Assembly (NCBI RefSeq): GCF_946479885.1
Contig: NZ_CAMLHM010000028.1
Coordinates: 1-48,994, forward strand
Reading direction: 5' to 3'
DNA: 48,994 nucleotides
Source of the DNA: an uncultured Devosia sp.
GTDB taxonomy: Bacteria > Pseudomonadota > Alphaproteobacteria > Rhizobiales > Devosiaceae
Shown here in pieces: positions 11,951 to 22,035 of the stretch (its first letter is position 1; the number at the start of each line of letters is the position of its first letter). The notes below the pieces were generated by a model. The model was not told the origin of the DNA, made no database searches, and saw nothing but the letters and a program-made list of their open reading frames with translations. A program made the translations under genes and the position numbers.

Positions 11951-13078
11951 CTATTTCATCAGGGCGCTGGCTGGGACCAACATGATGCCCTTGGCTTCCA
12001 GTTCACGCGACCATTCGGCAATGGCGGCGACTGAGATGGGCAGGGCGCTGACAATACCGATTGCCTGACCATTCTCCAGCGCCTTGGCTTCAAGGCTGGC
12101 AAGCGCTGCGAGAATAGATTGGCGCGAAGGATTGGCGTCGATGACCAGATCGGCGCGTGAGAATGGCACCTTGTTGCCCGCGGCGAGCTGGTGGGCCAGC
12201 GAGCGGTTGGACGAGCCGTCATCGAGATAGCCCAGCCCGCGCGTGCCCAGTTCTTCCATGACGGGTGAAAAATCGGCGGCCGAAGCAGTGAACCGCGCGC
12301 CCATATTGTTGATGACACCGGCATAGCCGCCAAAGCGCGCCATCAGCCAGAACAGCTTTTCGAGATTTGCGCGCGGCGGCTCCCCTGTCAGCAGGGTCTG
12401 TGGGCCGGGGTCGTTCTGGGGGAAATCGAAGGGTTCAAGCGGAATTTCGAGCAGCACTTCGTGACCGGCCGCCCGCGCCGCCGCCACCGTGGTGGTCAGC
12501 GTCTTGCCATAGGGGGCAAAGGCCAGGGTCGTTTCATCGGGCAAGGCGTCGATGGCATCGAGCGAGCCCTGCTCGTTGATGCCGAGGCCGGTGACGACGA
12601 TCGCGATCTTGGGCAGGTCGACGCCCGCTGCGGCGTCTACCGGGCGCGAATAGGTGGCAAAGGGGGTTTGGCCCGTGGCCGAAATGCGGGGGATTGGCCC
12701 GTCGGAGGTTTCTTCGCTGAGGTCGGGCAGGGCGCCGAAGATATCGGGAAGGCCGGTAATGGAATTGGCATTCGCCGTGCCTGATGGCACCGACGTCATC
12801 GAGCTGCCGGCCGGGAATTGCTGGGGATCGGCGGTGATGGTGGCGGGGCCAGTGGCGACCTCGTTGGCCAGCTCATTGCTGTTTTGCGTGGAGGTGATGG
12901 CGACCTCCTGGCTGGGCCGGCCGCCATTGGGGTCGTCGGTCAGCACCAGGCGCAATACGAAGGCGACGGCGATCAGAGCCAGCACCGCAAACAGGGTCCG
13001 CGCGATCGGCAATTGCGGCCGCGGGCCGCGGGCCTTGCGCTTGCGCCCTGTCAGCGGGGTCGTCAGGTCATTGGCCAT
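11951..13078 (-). CDS. Divergent polysaccharide deacetylase family protein (YibQ-like)
   Basis: 375 residues from the ATG at 13078 (MANDLTTPLTGRKRK); a GTG six codons upstream is less likely. A basic N terminus precedes one membrane anchor at about 27-46, then a Ser/Thr/Ala-rich linker, then a NodB-like domain (KIAIVVTGLGINEQGSLDAI, EVLLEIPLEPFDFP, GYAGVINNMGARFT, DGSSNRSLAHQLA). This family is a divergent member of carbohydrate esterase 4. The substrate is unproven; peptidoglycan or another envelope glycan is likely, since the gene sits right after ctpA and envC. Confidence 0.87.
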   Translation of the reverse strand: MANDLTTPLTGRKRKARGPRPQLPIARTLFAVLALIAVAFVLRLVLTDDPNGGRPSQEVAITSTQNSNELANEVATGPATITADPQQFPAGSSMTSVPSGTANANSITGLPDIFGALPDLSEETSDGPIPRISATGQTPFATYSRPVDAAAGVDLPKIAIVVTGLGINEQGSLDAIDALPDETTLAFAPYGKTLTTTVAAARAAGHEVLLEIPLEPFDFPQNDPGPQTLLTGEPPRANLEKLFWLMARFGGYAGVINNMGARFTASAADFSPVMEELGTRGLGYLDDGSSNRSLAHQLAAGNKVPFSRADLVIDANPSRQSILAALASLEAKALENGQAIGIVSALPISVAAIAEWSRELEAKGIMLVPASALMK

Positions 13079-13176
13079 CGTTGATGAGTTCCGCACGATG
13101 CAAAGACAGTGGGGCGAGGCAGCGAATCAGCGGCCTCGCCCCACTGGGGTTTGATAACACAGCGGCGCGTCCGCCG

Positions 13177-14610
13177 TTATTCGGCCTTTGGTGGGAAGGC
13201 CGGGTTGGTCTCCTTGCCGTCGACCAGACGGATGGCATATTGCAGCTGCGTGTCTTCCGCCTTTTCAACCGGCACATAGACGGACGAACCGACGCTGGTT
13301 TCTTCCTGGCCTTCGATGGTGATGTGACCGGCCAGGCCCGCTTCGCCGATGATCTCGTCGCGACCTTGGAATTCCTCGGGCACGACCTGCTTGATCTCGA
13401 TGTCGGGGGTGATGCCCAGGGCCTGGATCGACCGGTTGTTGGGGGTGTAGTAGCGGGCGGTGGTCAACCGCATGGCGCCATCGGGGCCCAGCGAAATGAT
13501 CGACTGCACCGAGCCCTTGCCGAACGAACGGGTGCCTACCAGGGTGGCGCGCTTGTGGTCCTGCAGGGCGCCAGCGACGATCTCGGAGGCCGAGGCGGAG
13601 CCGCCATTGATCAGCACCACCAACGGTACATCGGCGATCTGGGCGTCCAGTGCATCGGGCTGGGCGTCGTAGCGCGCGCTTTCCTCGGGGATACGGCCAC
13701 GCGTCAACACCACGGCACCCTGCTTGAGGAAGGCGTCGGCGACATAGACCGACTGATCGACCAGACCGCCCGGATTGTTGCGCAGGTCAAGGATGATGCC
13801 CTTGGGCGCCACGCCATCGCGGGCCGCGTAGATGTCCTTGATGGCCTTCTCGATGCCGACAAAGGCCTGCTCGGAGAACCGGCTCAGGCGCAACACGGCA
13901 ACGTCGCCCTTGCCCTCTTCCTCGCCGCCTTCCATGGTCCAGCGCACGGCGCGCATGGCGATGACGGCACGGGTCAGCTCGAAATCGAGCGGCTTCTCGA
14001 CCCCTTCGCGGATCACGGTGACCTTGATCGAAGTGCCGATCGGTCCGCGCATCTTGGCCACGGCCTCGTCCAGGGTCAGCCCCTGCACCTGCACGCCGTC
14101 GAGTTCGACGATGAAGTCGTTGGCCATGATGCCGGCCTTGGCGGCCGGTGTGTCGTCGATGGGCGACACCACCTTGATGACGCCTTCCTCCATGGTGACT
14201 TCGATGCCGAGGCCACCAAACTCGCCCGAGGTGTCCTCGCGCATGTCGTCATAGTCGGCGGGCGGCAGGTAGCCCGAATGGGGGTCGAGCGAGGTCAGCA
14301 TGCCCTGGATGGCGGCGCGGATCAGCTCCTGCTCATCGGGTGGATCGACATATTCGGCGCGAATGCGGTCGAAGATTTCGCCGAACAGGTTGAGGTCGGC
14401 ATAGATTTCGAGCGGATCGCGGGGTGCCGCGGCATTCTCTGCGGCGGTCGGTTCGGGTTCTTCGCCACCGGGCGCGGGGGCCTGGTCGTCGGCAGGCGCC
14501 GCCGGTTGCTCCACGGGAGCCGGCGCGGGCTCCTCCTGGGCAATCAGGAAGCCAGCAGGCAGCGACAGCGCCAGGACGATGGCGGCAACGCGAAGGGGAG
14601 TCAGGCGCAT
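13177..14610 (-). CDS. ctpA: Carboxy-terminal processing serine protease, S41A family
   Basis: Periplasmic PDZ-containing protease; in related bacteria these enzymes trim envelope proteins, including murein hydrolases. Start at 14610 (MRLTPLRVAAIVLALSLPAG) gives 477 residues with a signal peptide; the longer frame reaches into envC. A Pro/Ala-rich linker follows (about 26-65), then the helical N-domain, PDZ (FGGLGIEVTM to VVSP...AKAGIMANDFI) and the S41 core. The motif GSASASEI (337-344) supplies Ser340 and GKGSVQ supplies Lys365, the 25-residue Ser/Lys spacing typical of the family. Only 7 bp separate it from envC, suggesting coupled expression with the hydrolase regulator. Confidence 0.94.
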   Translation of the reverse strand: MRLTPLRVAAIVLALSLPAGFLIAQEEPAPAPVEQPAAPADDQAPAPGGEEPEPTAAENAAAPRDPLEIYADLNLFGEIFDRIRAEYVDPPDEQELIRAAIQGMLTSLDPHSGYLPPADYDDMREDTSGEFGGLGIEVTMEEGVIKVVSPIDDTPAAKAGIMANDFIVELDGVQVQGLTLDEAVAKMRGPIGTSIKVTVIREGVEKPLDFELTRAVIAMRAVRWTMEGGEEEGKGDVAVLRLSRFSEQAFVGIEKAIKDIYAARDGVAPKGIILDLRNNPGGLVDQSVYVADAFLKQGAVVLTRGRIPEESARYDAQPDALDAQIADVPLVVLINGGSASASEIVAGALQDHKRATLVGTRSFGKGSVQSIISLGPDGAMRLTTARYYTPNNRSIQALGITPDIEIKQVVPEEFQGRDEIIGEAGLAGHITIEGQEETSVGSSVYVPVEKAEDTQLQYAIRLVDGKETNPAFPPKAE

Positions 14611-14617
14611 GAGGGTT

Positions 14618-16072
14618 CTATCCACTCTGTGTCGGGTTTGCCCACCATCCGGTTGGATCGACGGGCTCGTTGTTTTGTCGGAGTTCAATATAGAGGGTCG
14701 GCTGGGTCGCGCCAGCATTGGTGGTTACGGAGCGCCCAATTGTGCGTGATCCCATGGTGCCCAGCGGCATGCCCATCTGCACGAACTGGCCGATGTCCAC
14801 GGTCACGGTCTCAAGGCCCGCGAGCAGCACGGTGTAGTTCTGTCCGGTATTGAGGATGACGATTTGGCCGTAATTGAGGTAGGGGCCCTTATAGAGCACC
14901 CAGCCGTCAGCCGGCGCCACAACCTGCGCCTCCGCCCGGGTCACCACCGAGATGCCTTGGCTGATGCCCCCAAAGCCGTCCCCGGCGCCGTAATCAACCA
15001 CGTTGACGCCATTGGTCGGCATGGTCAGATAGCCCTTGGCAGAGCCGAAAGGGATGGCGGGCTCGGTCCGGGCGCTGTTGGCCAACGCGACCTGGATCTG
15101 CTCGGCGGTCATCACCGGTGCGTCAGGGTCGATTGCCGCATTGGCGGCGTCCTCGGCGGCCGAGACGGAGCTGGCGCGCTCGGAAAGGCCGCCGATCAGT
15201 TCCTGCAGTGTCGTCGCGCGGGCGGCCAGCGCCACGGCCTCGGCTTCCTCGGCGGCCAGTTGCTCGCCCCGCACTTCGATGCCCTGCTTGCGCGCCGCGA
15301 TGAGCGTGGCAATACGCAGCCGTTCCTCATCGAGCACGGCATAGTTGGCCTTGAGCGTGGCTTCCTCGGCCAGGGCCTGCGTCTTGATGTCGGTCAAGGT
15401 CTTGAGGTCTGATGTGACGGCGTCGGCCTTGGCGCGCAACTGCGGCACGATGGCGGAGATGAGGATGGCGCTGCGGGCCGAACCAAGCGCGTCGTCGGGG
15501 TCGACAATCAGGGCCGGCGGCGGGTTGAGGGTAATGCGCTCGAGCGCCGCGAGCACATTGGCGATCTCGGCATTGGAGCCATCGAGCCGCCCGCGCACGT
15601 CCAGTTCGCGAACGATCAGGTCGCTCAGCCGATCCTCGACGTCGGCCACCTCGATCTCGGCCAGCTTGACGCGCTGCGCGGCGGCGATCAGTGCCGCATT
15701 CTGGCGGGTGCGATCACCCTCCATCTCGGCGATCTCGGCCTTGAGTGCGTCGATGCGTTCCTGGCTGAGCGAGATGGACGCCTCCACTGCCTCAAGGTCG
15801 GCGGCGGTGGGCAGAGCCGGTTGCGTGGCGGCCGCGGCCGCCGATGGCTCGGATATCGTGCCCCTGAGCGGTACATCGACCGTCGTCCCGGTCTCGGGCG
15901 GTGCTGCCGGCGTTTCGGACGGCGCGGCCGTCGTAGGTGTCCCGGCGGCAGGGGCGGGCGTGGCCACGGGCGGGGTGGTCTCGGATTGGGCGAGCAGCGG
16001 CAGGGATGCAGCGCCTGCCAGCAGCGTGCCAGCCAGCAGCAGTCCCAGTCTCTTGGCTGGCCCGAGCGCCAT
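14618..16072 (-). CDS. envC: EnvC-type murein hydrolase activator (degenerate LytM/M23 domain)
   Basis: Periplasmic activator of cell-separation amidases. The start at 16072 is chosen because GGGAGAGG lies just upstream; this gives 484 residues. There is a signal peptide (LGLLLAGTLLAGAASLPLLAQ), a Pro/Thr/Ala-rich linker, a long coiled coil of roughly 120 to 330 (EASISLSQERIDALKAEIAE, LAAEEAEAVALAARATTLQE), and a C-terminal M23-like domain. The zinc-ligand motifs of active M23 enzymes are replaced (GISQGISV instead of HxGxD; NYTVLLAGL instead of the HxH strand), as in EnvC, so it should activate rather than cut. It lies directly upstream of ctpA. Confidence 0.9.
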   Translation of the reverse strand: MALGPAKRLGLLLAGTLLAGAASLPLLAQSETTPPVATPAPAAGTPTTAAPSETPAAPPETGTTVDVPLRGTISEPSAAAAATQPALPTAADLEAVEASISLSQERIDALKAEIAEMEGDRTRQNAALIAAAQRVKLAEIEVADVEDRLSDLIVRELDVRGRLDGSNAEIANVLAALERITLNPPPALIVDPDDALGSARSAILISAIVPQLRAKADAVTSDLKTLTDIKTQALAEEATLKANYAVLDEERLRIATLIAARKQGIEVRGEQLAAEEAEAVALAARATTLQELIGGLSERASSVSAAEDAANAAIDPDAPVMTAEQIQVALANSARTEPAIPFGSAKGYLTMPTNGVNVVDYGAGDGFGGISQGISVVTRAEAQVVAPADGWVLYKGPYLNYGQIVILNTGQNYTVLLAGLETVTVDIGQFVQMGMPLGTMGSRTIGRSVTTNAGATQPTLYIELRQNNEPVDPTGWWANPTQSG

Positions 16073-16174
16073 GACCTCTCCCGTGAGGGCGCGTGGCGCC
16101 CGAATCAATCAGGGCACCATAGCAAACACCCGGAAAACCGCAGGTTAACGTTGCTTAACCATAACCCGATTACG

Positions 16175-16657
16175 TCAATCGCCGCGATGGTAGGGATGTC
16201 CGCTCAGAATGGTCGTGGTTCGATAGAGTTGCTCGGCCAGCATGATGCGTACCAGCTGGTGCGGCCAGACCATGGGCGAAAAGCTCAGCACCAGATCGGC
16301 GGATTTGACGAAGTCGGGGTCGATGCCGTCGGCGCCGCCAATGATGAAGCTCACGGCGGGCCGGCCATCGTCGCGCCAGCGCGCTATCTGGCTGGCGAAG
16401 GGTTCCGAGCCGACGGATTTGCCGCGTTCATCGAGGGCCACCACGATGCCATCAGGCAAGGCGGCGCGCAGGGCCTTGGCCTCGTCAGTCTTGCGGCTGG
16501 CCGAAGACGAGGCCCGCGACTCGCTGAGTTCGATGACGTCGAAGCCGGTGAGTGCCAGCGGCTTGCCGCCGCCGGCGGCACGATCGAGATAGCGGGCAAC
16601 CAGCTCCCGCTCCGGCCCGGCCTTCATTCGGCCGACAGCCGCGATCGTGATCCGCAT
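16175..16657 (-). CDS. rlmH: 23S rRNA (pseudouridine1915-N3)-methyltransferase
   Basis: SPOUT-class methyltransferase acting on pseudouridine 1915 in helix 69 of 23S rRNA in assembled 70S ribosomes. It is 160 residues, the normal size. It has the SAM-binding knot segment SFIIGGADGID and the hallmark C terminus LAEQLYRTTTILSGHPYHR. It follows rsfS by 9 bp, the usual rsfS-rlmH pair. Confidence 0.97.
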   Translation of the reverse strand: MRITIAAVGRMKAGPERELVARYLDRAAGGGKPLALTGFDVIELSESRASSSASRKTDEAKALRAALPDGIVVALDERGKSVGSEPFASQIARWRDDGRPAVSFIIGGADGIDPDFVKSADLVLSFSPMVWPHQLVRIMLAEQLYRTTTILSGHPYHRGD

Positions 16658-16666
16658 CGAGAAGGA

Positions 16667-17059
16667 CTAGTGCGCGTCGGCGGCGAAATCGGCCTGCCAC
16701 ATCTTTTCGATATTGTAGAATTCGCGCACTTCGGGGCGGAAGATGTGGACGATGACATCGCCGGCATCGACCAGGACCCAGTCGCAATGCGGCAGTCCTT
16801 CGACGCGCGGCTTGCCGTAACCGGCATCGCGCAGGGCGGTGATCATCTGGTCGGCCACGGCGCCGACATGGCGCTGCGAACGGCCGGAGGCCACGACCAT
16901 GTGGTCGGCCAGCGACGACTTGCCGGTAATGTCGACGGCAACGATTTCCTCGGCCTTGGCATCGTCAAGGCAGTCGAGGATCACATCGATCATGGGGCGT
17001 TCCGGGGCCGCGACGGGCGCTTCGGACTGGGTGACGGTGTTCTCGGGCAGCGCGGCCAT
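16667..17059 (-). CDS. rsfS: Ribosome silencing factor
   Basis: Binds ribosomal protein L14 and blocks subunit joining under starvation. The start at 17059 (MAALPENTVTQSEAP) is favoured by GGAAGG nine bases upstream, giving 130 residues. The core has the Iojap/RsfS signature KAEEIVAVDITGKSSLADHM, VVASGRSQRHVGAVAD and CDWVLVDAGDVIVHIF. It is followed closely by rlmH and preceded by nadD after a 176-bp gap that may hold its own promoter. Confidence 0.95.
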   Translation of the reverse strand: MAALPENTVTQSEAPVAAPERPMIDVILDCLDDAKAEEIVAVDITGKSSLADHMVVASGRSQRHVGAVADQMITALRDAGYGKPRVEGLPHCDWVLVDAGDVIVHIFRPEVREFYNIEKMWQADFAADAH

Positions 17060-17235
17060 CAGCAATGGCCTTCCGCCCATGCCAGTGCATGGGTCATGCG
17101 TGGGGTCAGCATCCTTGGTTGTTGATCGGAATGTGCAGGCGTCTTTGCAAACGACAAGCAGTCAGTTCCTGTTCCGGTGACGTATCACACGCTTACAATA
17201 TGCGCGTTTGGTGACAGTTTCGCAAGATTGGGCCT

Positions 17236-17877
17236 TCATTTTGGCTTAACATGTTGCCGTCGTGCCCTTATTGCCGACGACGACAGCGTCGATTGCCGCC
17301 CATGGAGATAGACCCAGGCTGGGGGCGGCAAGTTGGCGAGGCGCGGCGCATCCTCCTCGTCGACCCGCCAGCGCGCCAGGTAGCTGGCGGCCATCGACAC
17401 CGGCGCGCGCCGGCCCGATCCGGGGCGGACATAGACCGCGATGGGCACCATGGCCGCGATATTGCGCCAGCGCTCCCAGCGCTGGAAATCCACCAGATTG
17501 TCGGCCCCCATGATCCAGACGAAGCGCCGGTCGGGCATGGACTGGGTGAGGAAGCGGATGGTCTGCCAGGAATAAGTGAAGCCATGTGCCGCCTCAAAGC
17601 CCGTCACGCGGACCCGCGGATTGTCGAGCAGGCGACGCGCCGCCAGCACCCGGTCGGCCAGCGGGGCCAGATCGTTGTGGTTCTTGAGCGGATTGCCCGG
17701 CGTCACCAGGACCCAGAGGGCATCGAGCTCGAGCCGGCGCAGGGTTTCCTCGACCACCAGACGGTGGCCGTCATGGATCGGATTGAAACTGCCGCCGAAC
17801 AGCCCGATGCGCATGCCGCTGCCGGAGGGCGGCAATTCGGTAATTCCGGGGATGCGAAAGGGATGGCGCAGGGTCAA
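17236..17877 (-). CDS. nadD: Nicotinate-nucleotide adenylyltransferase
   Basis: Adenylates nicotinate mononucleotide in NAD synthesis. The 213-residue protein shows GGSFNPIHDGH at 28-38 (nucleotidyltransferase HxGH motif) and the C-terminal STLSSSAIRAR (ISSTxIR motif). Start at 17877 adds a 21-residue leader before MRIGLFGG (Met22, 17814), which is common in Rhizobiales NadD but not certain. It lies between a palindromic repeat element and rsfS. Confidence 0.94.
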   Translation of the reverse strand: MTLRHPFRIPGITELPPSGSGMRIGLFGGSFNPIHDGHRLVVEETLRRLELDALWVLVTPGNPLKNHNDLAPLADRVLAARRLLDNPRVRVTGFEAAHGFTYSWQTIRFLTQSMPDRRFVWIMGADNLVDFQRWERWRNIAAMVPIAVYVRPGSGRRAPVSMAASYLARWRVDEEDAPRLANLPPPAWVYLHGRQSTLSSSAIRARRQHVKPK

Positions 17878-17881
17878 ACCT

Positions 17882-18022
17882 TCCTTCTCCCCTTGGGGGA
17901 GAAGGTGCCCCGAAGGGGCGGATGAGGGGTCCGCAGTTCTTCCGCGCTCGCGGTGCGCGGAGAGTACCCCTCACCCGTCTGGCGCTTTGCGCCATCCACC
18001 CTCTCCCTCAAGGGGAGGGGGG
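17882..18022. repeat. Rhizobiales-type intergenic palindromic element
   Basis: Fills the nadD-proA gap. It is built of nested inverted repeats: CTTCTCCCC...GGGGAGAAG-like arms at 17884-17904, GCCCCGAAGGGGC at about 17908, TGGCGCTTTGCGCCA at about 17980, and a closing CCCTCTCCCT...AGGGGAGGGG segment. The text pattern (GGAGAAGGTGCCCCGAAGGGGCGGATGAGGG, read in pieces) resembles the palindromic elements dispersed through Rhizobiales genomes. Likely a non-autonomous repeat that folds in the nadD-proA transcript. Confidence 0.7.
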
Positions 18023-18046
18023 CCGTGCGGTGGTCAAATACGACAA

Positions 18047-19327
18047 TCACGGCCGGGTCTGGCCGTTGCCGCGGATGCGGTATTTGAAGCTGGTGAGCTG
18101 CTCGACGCCGACCGGGCCGCGCGCATGCATCTTGCCGGTGGCAATGCCGATCTCGCCGCCGAAACCGAATTCGCCGCCATCGGCAAACTGGGTCGAGGCA
18201 TTGTGCAGCAGGATCGCGCTGTCGATCTGGTTGAAGAACTTTTCGACCGAAGCCGGGTCCTCGGAAATGATCGCCTCGGTGTGGTGGCTCGAATAGTGCT
18301 CGATATGGGCGATTGCCGCTTCGACGCTGTCGACCACCTTAACCGAGATGATGGCGTCCTCATATTCGGTGCGCCAATCCTCTTCCGTTGCCGGCTTTGC
18401 GGTGGGAATCAGCGCCATCACCTGCGCATCGCCGCGGATCTCGCAACCCTTAGCGATCAGCGCCTCGATGATGGGCTTGAGATGGGTCTGGACCACGTCC
18501 TGGTGCACCAGCAGCGTCTCTGCCGCGCCACAGACGCCGGTGCGGCGCATCTTGGCATTGAGCACGACCGGGACCGCCTTGGCGAGATCGGCCGACTTGT
18601 CGATATAGACATGCACCAGCCCTTCGAGATGGGCGAAGACCGGCACGCGGGCTTCGTCCTGCACACGCGCGACCAGCGTCTTGCCGCCACGGGGAACGAT
18701 GACGTCGATATTGCCGTCAAGGCCCTTGAGCATCTCGCCGACGGCGGCGCGATCGGTGGTCGGAACAAGCTGCAAGCACTCGACCGGCAAGCCTGCGGCA
18801 TGCAGGCCATCGAGCATGCATTCGACGATGGCCTTGCTCGAATGGAAACTGTCGCTGCCGCCGCGCAGGATCACCGCATTGCCCGACTTGATGCAGAGCG
18901 CGCCGGCATCGGCCGTCACATTGGGGCGGGATTCAAAGATCACGCCGATGACCCCGAGCGGCGTGCGCACGCGCTCGATATGCAGGCCATTGGGCCGGTC
19001 CCATTCGGCAATGGTGGCCCCGACAGGGTCCGGCAGATCGGCAATGGTCCTGACCGCCTCGACAATGCCGTCGATACGCGCATCCGTGAGCAGCAGGCGA
19101 TCGAGGAAGGCTTTGGAAATGCCCTTGGCCTCTGCCGCCGCCATGTCCTGCGCATTGGCGGCCAGGATCGCCTTGCGATGCGCGTTGATGGCGCCGGCGG
19201 CGACCGTCAGGGCGCGGCGCTTCTGGTCCGGCGTTGCAATGGCCAGCGCCTTGGCGCCCAGCCGGGCCCTTTGGCCGATCTCGGCCATGATGGCGGTGAC
19301 GGACTTTGTAGCCTCAGCCAAGCTCAT
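18047..19327 (-). CDS. proA: Glutamate-5-semialdehyde dehydrogenase (gamma-glutamyl phosphate reductase)
   Basis: Second enzyme of proline synthesis, reducing gamma-glutamyl phosphate with NADPH. Start at 19327 ([10 protein letters not shown]) has a strong AAGGAGG seven bases upstream; a longer TTG-started frame is rejected. It is 426 residues. The catalytic Cys266 lies in [12 protein letters not shown], with [11 protein letters not shown] and VPRGGKTLV as further ProA signatures. Its start overlaps the end of proB by 14 bp, so the pair is translationally coupled. Confidence 0.97.
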   Translation of the reverse strand: MSLAEATKSVTAIMAEIGQRARLGAKALAIATPDQKRRALTVAAGAINAHRKAILAANAQDMAAAEAKGISKAFLDRLLLTDARIDGIVEAVRTIADLPDPVGATIAEWDRPNGLHIERVRTPLGVIGVIFESRPNVTADAGALCIKSGNAVILRGGSDSFHSSKAIVECMLDGLHAAGLPVECLQLVPTTDRAAVGEMLKGLDGNIDVIVPRGGKTLVARVQDEARVPVFAHLEGLVHVYIDKSADLAKAVPVVLNAKMRRTGVCGAAETLLVHQDVVQTHLKPIIEALIAKGCEIRGDAQVMALIPTAKPATEEDWRTEYEDAIISVKVVDSVEAAIAHIEHYSSHHTEAIISEDPASVEKFFNQIDSAILLHNASTQFADGGEFGFGGEIGIATGKMHARGPVGVEQLTSFKYRIRGNGQTRP

Positions 19328-20459
19328 GGCTGTCCTCCTTGGCGCCGACCAGCACCATGTTATCGCGATGCACGAGGGCCGCGCGATTGCCCGCGCCCAG
19401 CAGCTCAATCACGGCATCGCTGCGCTTGCCCATCACCAGCCGCGCCTCGTCGCTGTCGAGCCCGACCAGCGCCCGGGCGATTTCGCCACCGTCAGGACCG
19501 AGCACGGCAATGGCGTCGCCGCGGCCGAATTCGCCGGTCACCTTGGTGACGCCGATGGGCAGCAGCGACTTTCCGGTCAGCAGCGCACGGGCGGCGCCGG
19601 CGTCGACCTGCAGCGTGCCCGATACGGCCAGCGTGCCCATGATCCAGCGCTTGCGCGCCTGCGCCCGGCTCTGGGCGGGGTGGAACAGGGTGTGGCGGCC
19701 GCCTTCAGTGAGGGCGTTGAGCGGATGGCTCTCGGTGCCCTTGGCGATGATCATGGCGGTGCCCGCCTGCGTCGCGATCTTGCCAGCCTCGACCTTGGTG
19801 GTCATGCCGCCGCGCGACAGGTGGCTGGCGGCACCGCCCGCCATGGCCTCGATGGCTGATGTGATCGCCCTGATCACAGGCAGGTGCGTAGCATTGGGGT
19901 CCTTGGCCGGCGGCGCGGTGTAGAGCCCATCGACATCGCTCAACAGCACCAGGCAGTCGGCCTCGATCATAGTGGCGACGCGGGCTGACAGGCGGTCATT
20001 GTCGCCATAGCGAATTTCTGCGGTGGCGACGCTGTCATTCTCGTTGATGATCGGAATAGCGCCAAGGCCCAGCAGCGTCGCGATGGTGGTGCGCGCATTG
20101 AGATAATAGCGGCGCTCTTCGGTGATATTGGGCGTGATGAGGATCTGCCCGGTGACAATGGCGTGTCGCCCCAGGGCCTCGGCCCAGGCCTGGCTCAGCG
20201 CGATCTGGCCGGCGCTGGCGGCGGCCTGGCTCTGCTCCAGGGTCAGCGTGGTGGCAGCCAGGCCCAGCAGTCCGCGCCCCAGCGCGATGGCGCCCGAGGA
20301 CACGATGACGACGTCGCGGCCGCCAGCCTTGAGCGCGGCGATATCGGCCGCCAGGTCAGCCAGCCACGCGGCCCGCAGCTTGCCCGCCTTGTCGACGAGC
20401 AGAGCCGAGCCGATCTTGATGGTCAGGCGCTTATAGGGCGCGAGGGCATTGGCGCTCAT
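19314..20459 (-). CDS. proB: Glutamate 5-kinase with PUA domain
   Basis: First, feedback-controlled step of proline synthesis. It is 381 residues: an amino-acid-kinase domain ([63 protein letters not shown]) and a C-terminal PUA domain from about 285 ([29 protein letters not shown]). Its ATG overlaps the obgE stop as ATGA, and its end overlaps proA. The obgE-proB-proA order is conserved in Rhizobiales. Confidence 0.97.
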   Translation of the reverse strand: MSANALAPYKRLTIKIGSALLVDKAGKLRAAWLADLAADIAALKAGGRDVVIVSSGAIALGRGLLGLAATTLTLEQSQAAASAGQIALSQAWAEALGRHAIVTGQILITPNITEERRYYLNARTTIATLLGLGAIPIINENDSVATAEIRYGDNDRLSARVATMIEADCLVLLSDVDGLYTAPPAKDPNATHLPVIRAITSAIEAMAGGAASHLSRGGMTTKVEAGKIATQAGTAMIIAKGTESHPLNALTEGGRHTLFHPAQSRAQARKRWIMGTLAVSGTLQVDAGAARALLTGKSLLPIGVTKVTGEFGRGDAIAVLGPDGGEIARALVGLDSDEARLVMGKRSDAVIELLGAGNRAALVHRDNMVLVGAKEDSHELG

Positions 20460-21502
20460 CAGGGGGCCCAGTTCGGCTCGATCTTGCGGCGTGCGGCTTC
20501 AAGCTTGGCGGCTTTCTCCGCGTCCAGTGTCTCGATGACCTTGTAGAGGACCATGTCGGTGCCCTTGCCGGTCACGCCGGAGACCAGCAGCACATCTTGC
20601 TTGCTGACCTTCTTGAGGATTTTGAGTTTTTCTTTGAGATCGTCCGGGTCGATGGCGTCGACCTTGTTGAGCACCACGATCTCCGGCTTCTCGCCGAGCC
20701 GCTCGTCATAGGCGGCCAGTTCATGGCGGACGCTGGTATAGAGATGCTTGACGTCGTCCTGCGTCCCATCGATCAGATGGATCAGAACGCCGCAGCGTTC
20801 GATATGGCCCAGGAACCGGTCGCCGATGCCGACGCCTTCGCTGGCCCCTTCGATCAGGCCCGGAATGTCGGCCAAAACGAAATCGCGCTCGCCGATCGAC
20901 ACCACGCCCAGATTGGGATGGAGCGTTGTGAACGGATAGGCGGCAATCTTGGGCTTGGCCGCCGAGACAGCCGCCAGGAATGTCGACTTGCCCGCGTTGG
21001 GTTGGCCCACCAGACCCGCATCGGCGATCAGCTTGAGACGCAGCCAGATCCACTTTTCGACGCCCGGCATGCCCGGATTGGCGTGGCGCGGCGCCTGGTT
21101 GGAGCTGGTCTTGAAATGGGCATTGCCGAAGCCGCCATTGCCGCCTGACAGCAGCACGACGCGCTGGCCGACTTCGGTCATGTCGGCGATCAGCGTCTCG
21201 TTGTCATCCTCGAACACCTGCGTGCCGACGGGCACGCGCAGCACCACCTCTTCGCCATTGGCGCCGGCGCGGTCCTTGCCCATGCCATGGGTGCCGGTCG
21301 GGGCCTTGAAATGCTGCTGATAGCGGTAGTCGATGAGCGTGTTGAGCCCATCGACGCATTCGAGCACGATGTCGCCACCGCGGCCGCCATTGCCGCCATT
21401 GGGGCCGCCGAATTCGACGAACTTTTCGCGCAGGAACGATACTGCGCCGCCGCCGCCGTCACCGGAGCGGATGTAGACCTTGGCCTGGTCGAGAAACTTC
21501 AT
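20459..21502 (-). CDS. obgE: Obg family GTPase (CgtA)
   Basis: Essential GTPase of 50S assembly and stringent response. It is 347 residues from [20 protein letters not shown]; the open frame continues upstream without a start that makes sense. The glycine-rich Obg fold is at 1-158 ([35 protein letters not shown]). The G domain follows, with G1 GQPNAGKS at 167-174, the FTTLHPNLG switch [14 protein letters not shown], and G4 NKVDAID. The start overlaps the stop of the preceding GNAT gene (ATGA) and the stop overlaps proB. Confidence 0.98.
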   Translation of the reverse strand: MKFLDQAKVYIRSGDGGGGAVSFLREKFVEFGGPNGGNGGRGGDIVLECVDGLNTLIDYRYQQHFKAPTGTHGMGKDRAGANGEEVVLRVPVGTQVFEDDNETLIADMTEVGQRVVLLSGGNGGFGNAHFKTSSNQAPRHANPGMPGVEKWIWLRLKLIADAGLVGQPNAGKSTFLAAVSAAKPKIAAYPFTTLHPNLGVVSIGERDFVLADIPGLIEGASEGVGIGDRFLGHIERCGVLIHLIDGTQDDVKHLYTSVRHELAAYDERLGEKPEIVVLNKVDAIDPDDLKEKLKILKKVSKQDVLLVSGVTGKGTDMVLYKVIETLDAEKAAKLEAARRKIEPNWAP

Positions 21503-22035
21503 TTTGCTCTGGCCTTCCAGACGCTGCGCGTCATGATTGTGTCGATATGCTCCACCTCGGCGCCCCGCGCAAGGCAGAGCAGGGTTGAGCGTCCGGTTTG
21601 GGTAAATCCAAGCTTGGTCTGGATGGCCAGCGAGGCGGCGTTGAAATGGAACACGCCGGAATAGACGGCCGGTTCCGCCGAGACGGAAAACAGCCAATCG
21701 AGGCTGGCGACGACGGCCTCGGTCATGATGCCGCGACCCCAGTATGCCTGGCCCAGCCAATAGCCGATGATCGGTCCGGCCGGCCCGCGATGAAAGCCCA
21801 CCTGACCAACCAGGCCCTCGCCCGGCAGGTCGATGGCAAAATTGGTCGCCTCGGCCGGCAGGTTGGGCAGCCGGGTCTTGAGCCAGGCCTTGGCATCGCT
21901 CAGATGATAGGGAAACGGCACCCGCGCCAGGTTGCCCGAGACCGCGATATTGTTGAGATGGCGGGCGATCGGCTCGGCATCGCCTACCTGGGCGGGCCGC
22001 AGGAGGAAGCGGGATGTGCGCAGTGTCACGTTCAT
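21499..22035 (-). CDS. GNAT family N-acetyltransferase (RimJ/RimL type), copy 1
   Basis: 178 residues from [20 protein letters not shown]. It has the RimJ/RimL-type pattern [10 protein letters not shown] at the N terminus, [20 protein letters not shown] and the acetyl-CoA-binding segment [13 protein letters not shown], then [17 protein letters not shown]. The substrate may be a protein N terminus or a small molecule; it cannot be told from sequence. It overlaps its neighbours on both sides by four bases (ATGA), locked into the rpmA-obgE interval with two similar genes. Confidence 0.88.
   Translation of the reverse strand: MNVTLRTSRFLLRPAQVGDAEPIARHLNNIAVSGNLARVPFPYHLSDAKAWLKTRLPNLPAEATNFAIDLPGEGLVGQVGFHRGPAGPIIGYWLGQAYWGRGIMTEAVVASLDWLFSVSAEPAVYSGVFHFNAASLAIQTKLGFTQTGRSTLLCLARGAEVEHIDTIMTRSVWKARAK

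Noticed and set aside
13081..14853. A 590-codon plus-strand open frame across ctpA
   Set aside because: Fully antisense to ctpA; the His/Asp/Gly-rich composition is a codon-bias artefact.
17576..19549. A 657-codon plus-strand open frame across nadD and proA
   Set aside because: Antisense to two clear enzymes and runs through a palindromic repeat element.
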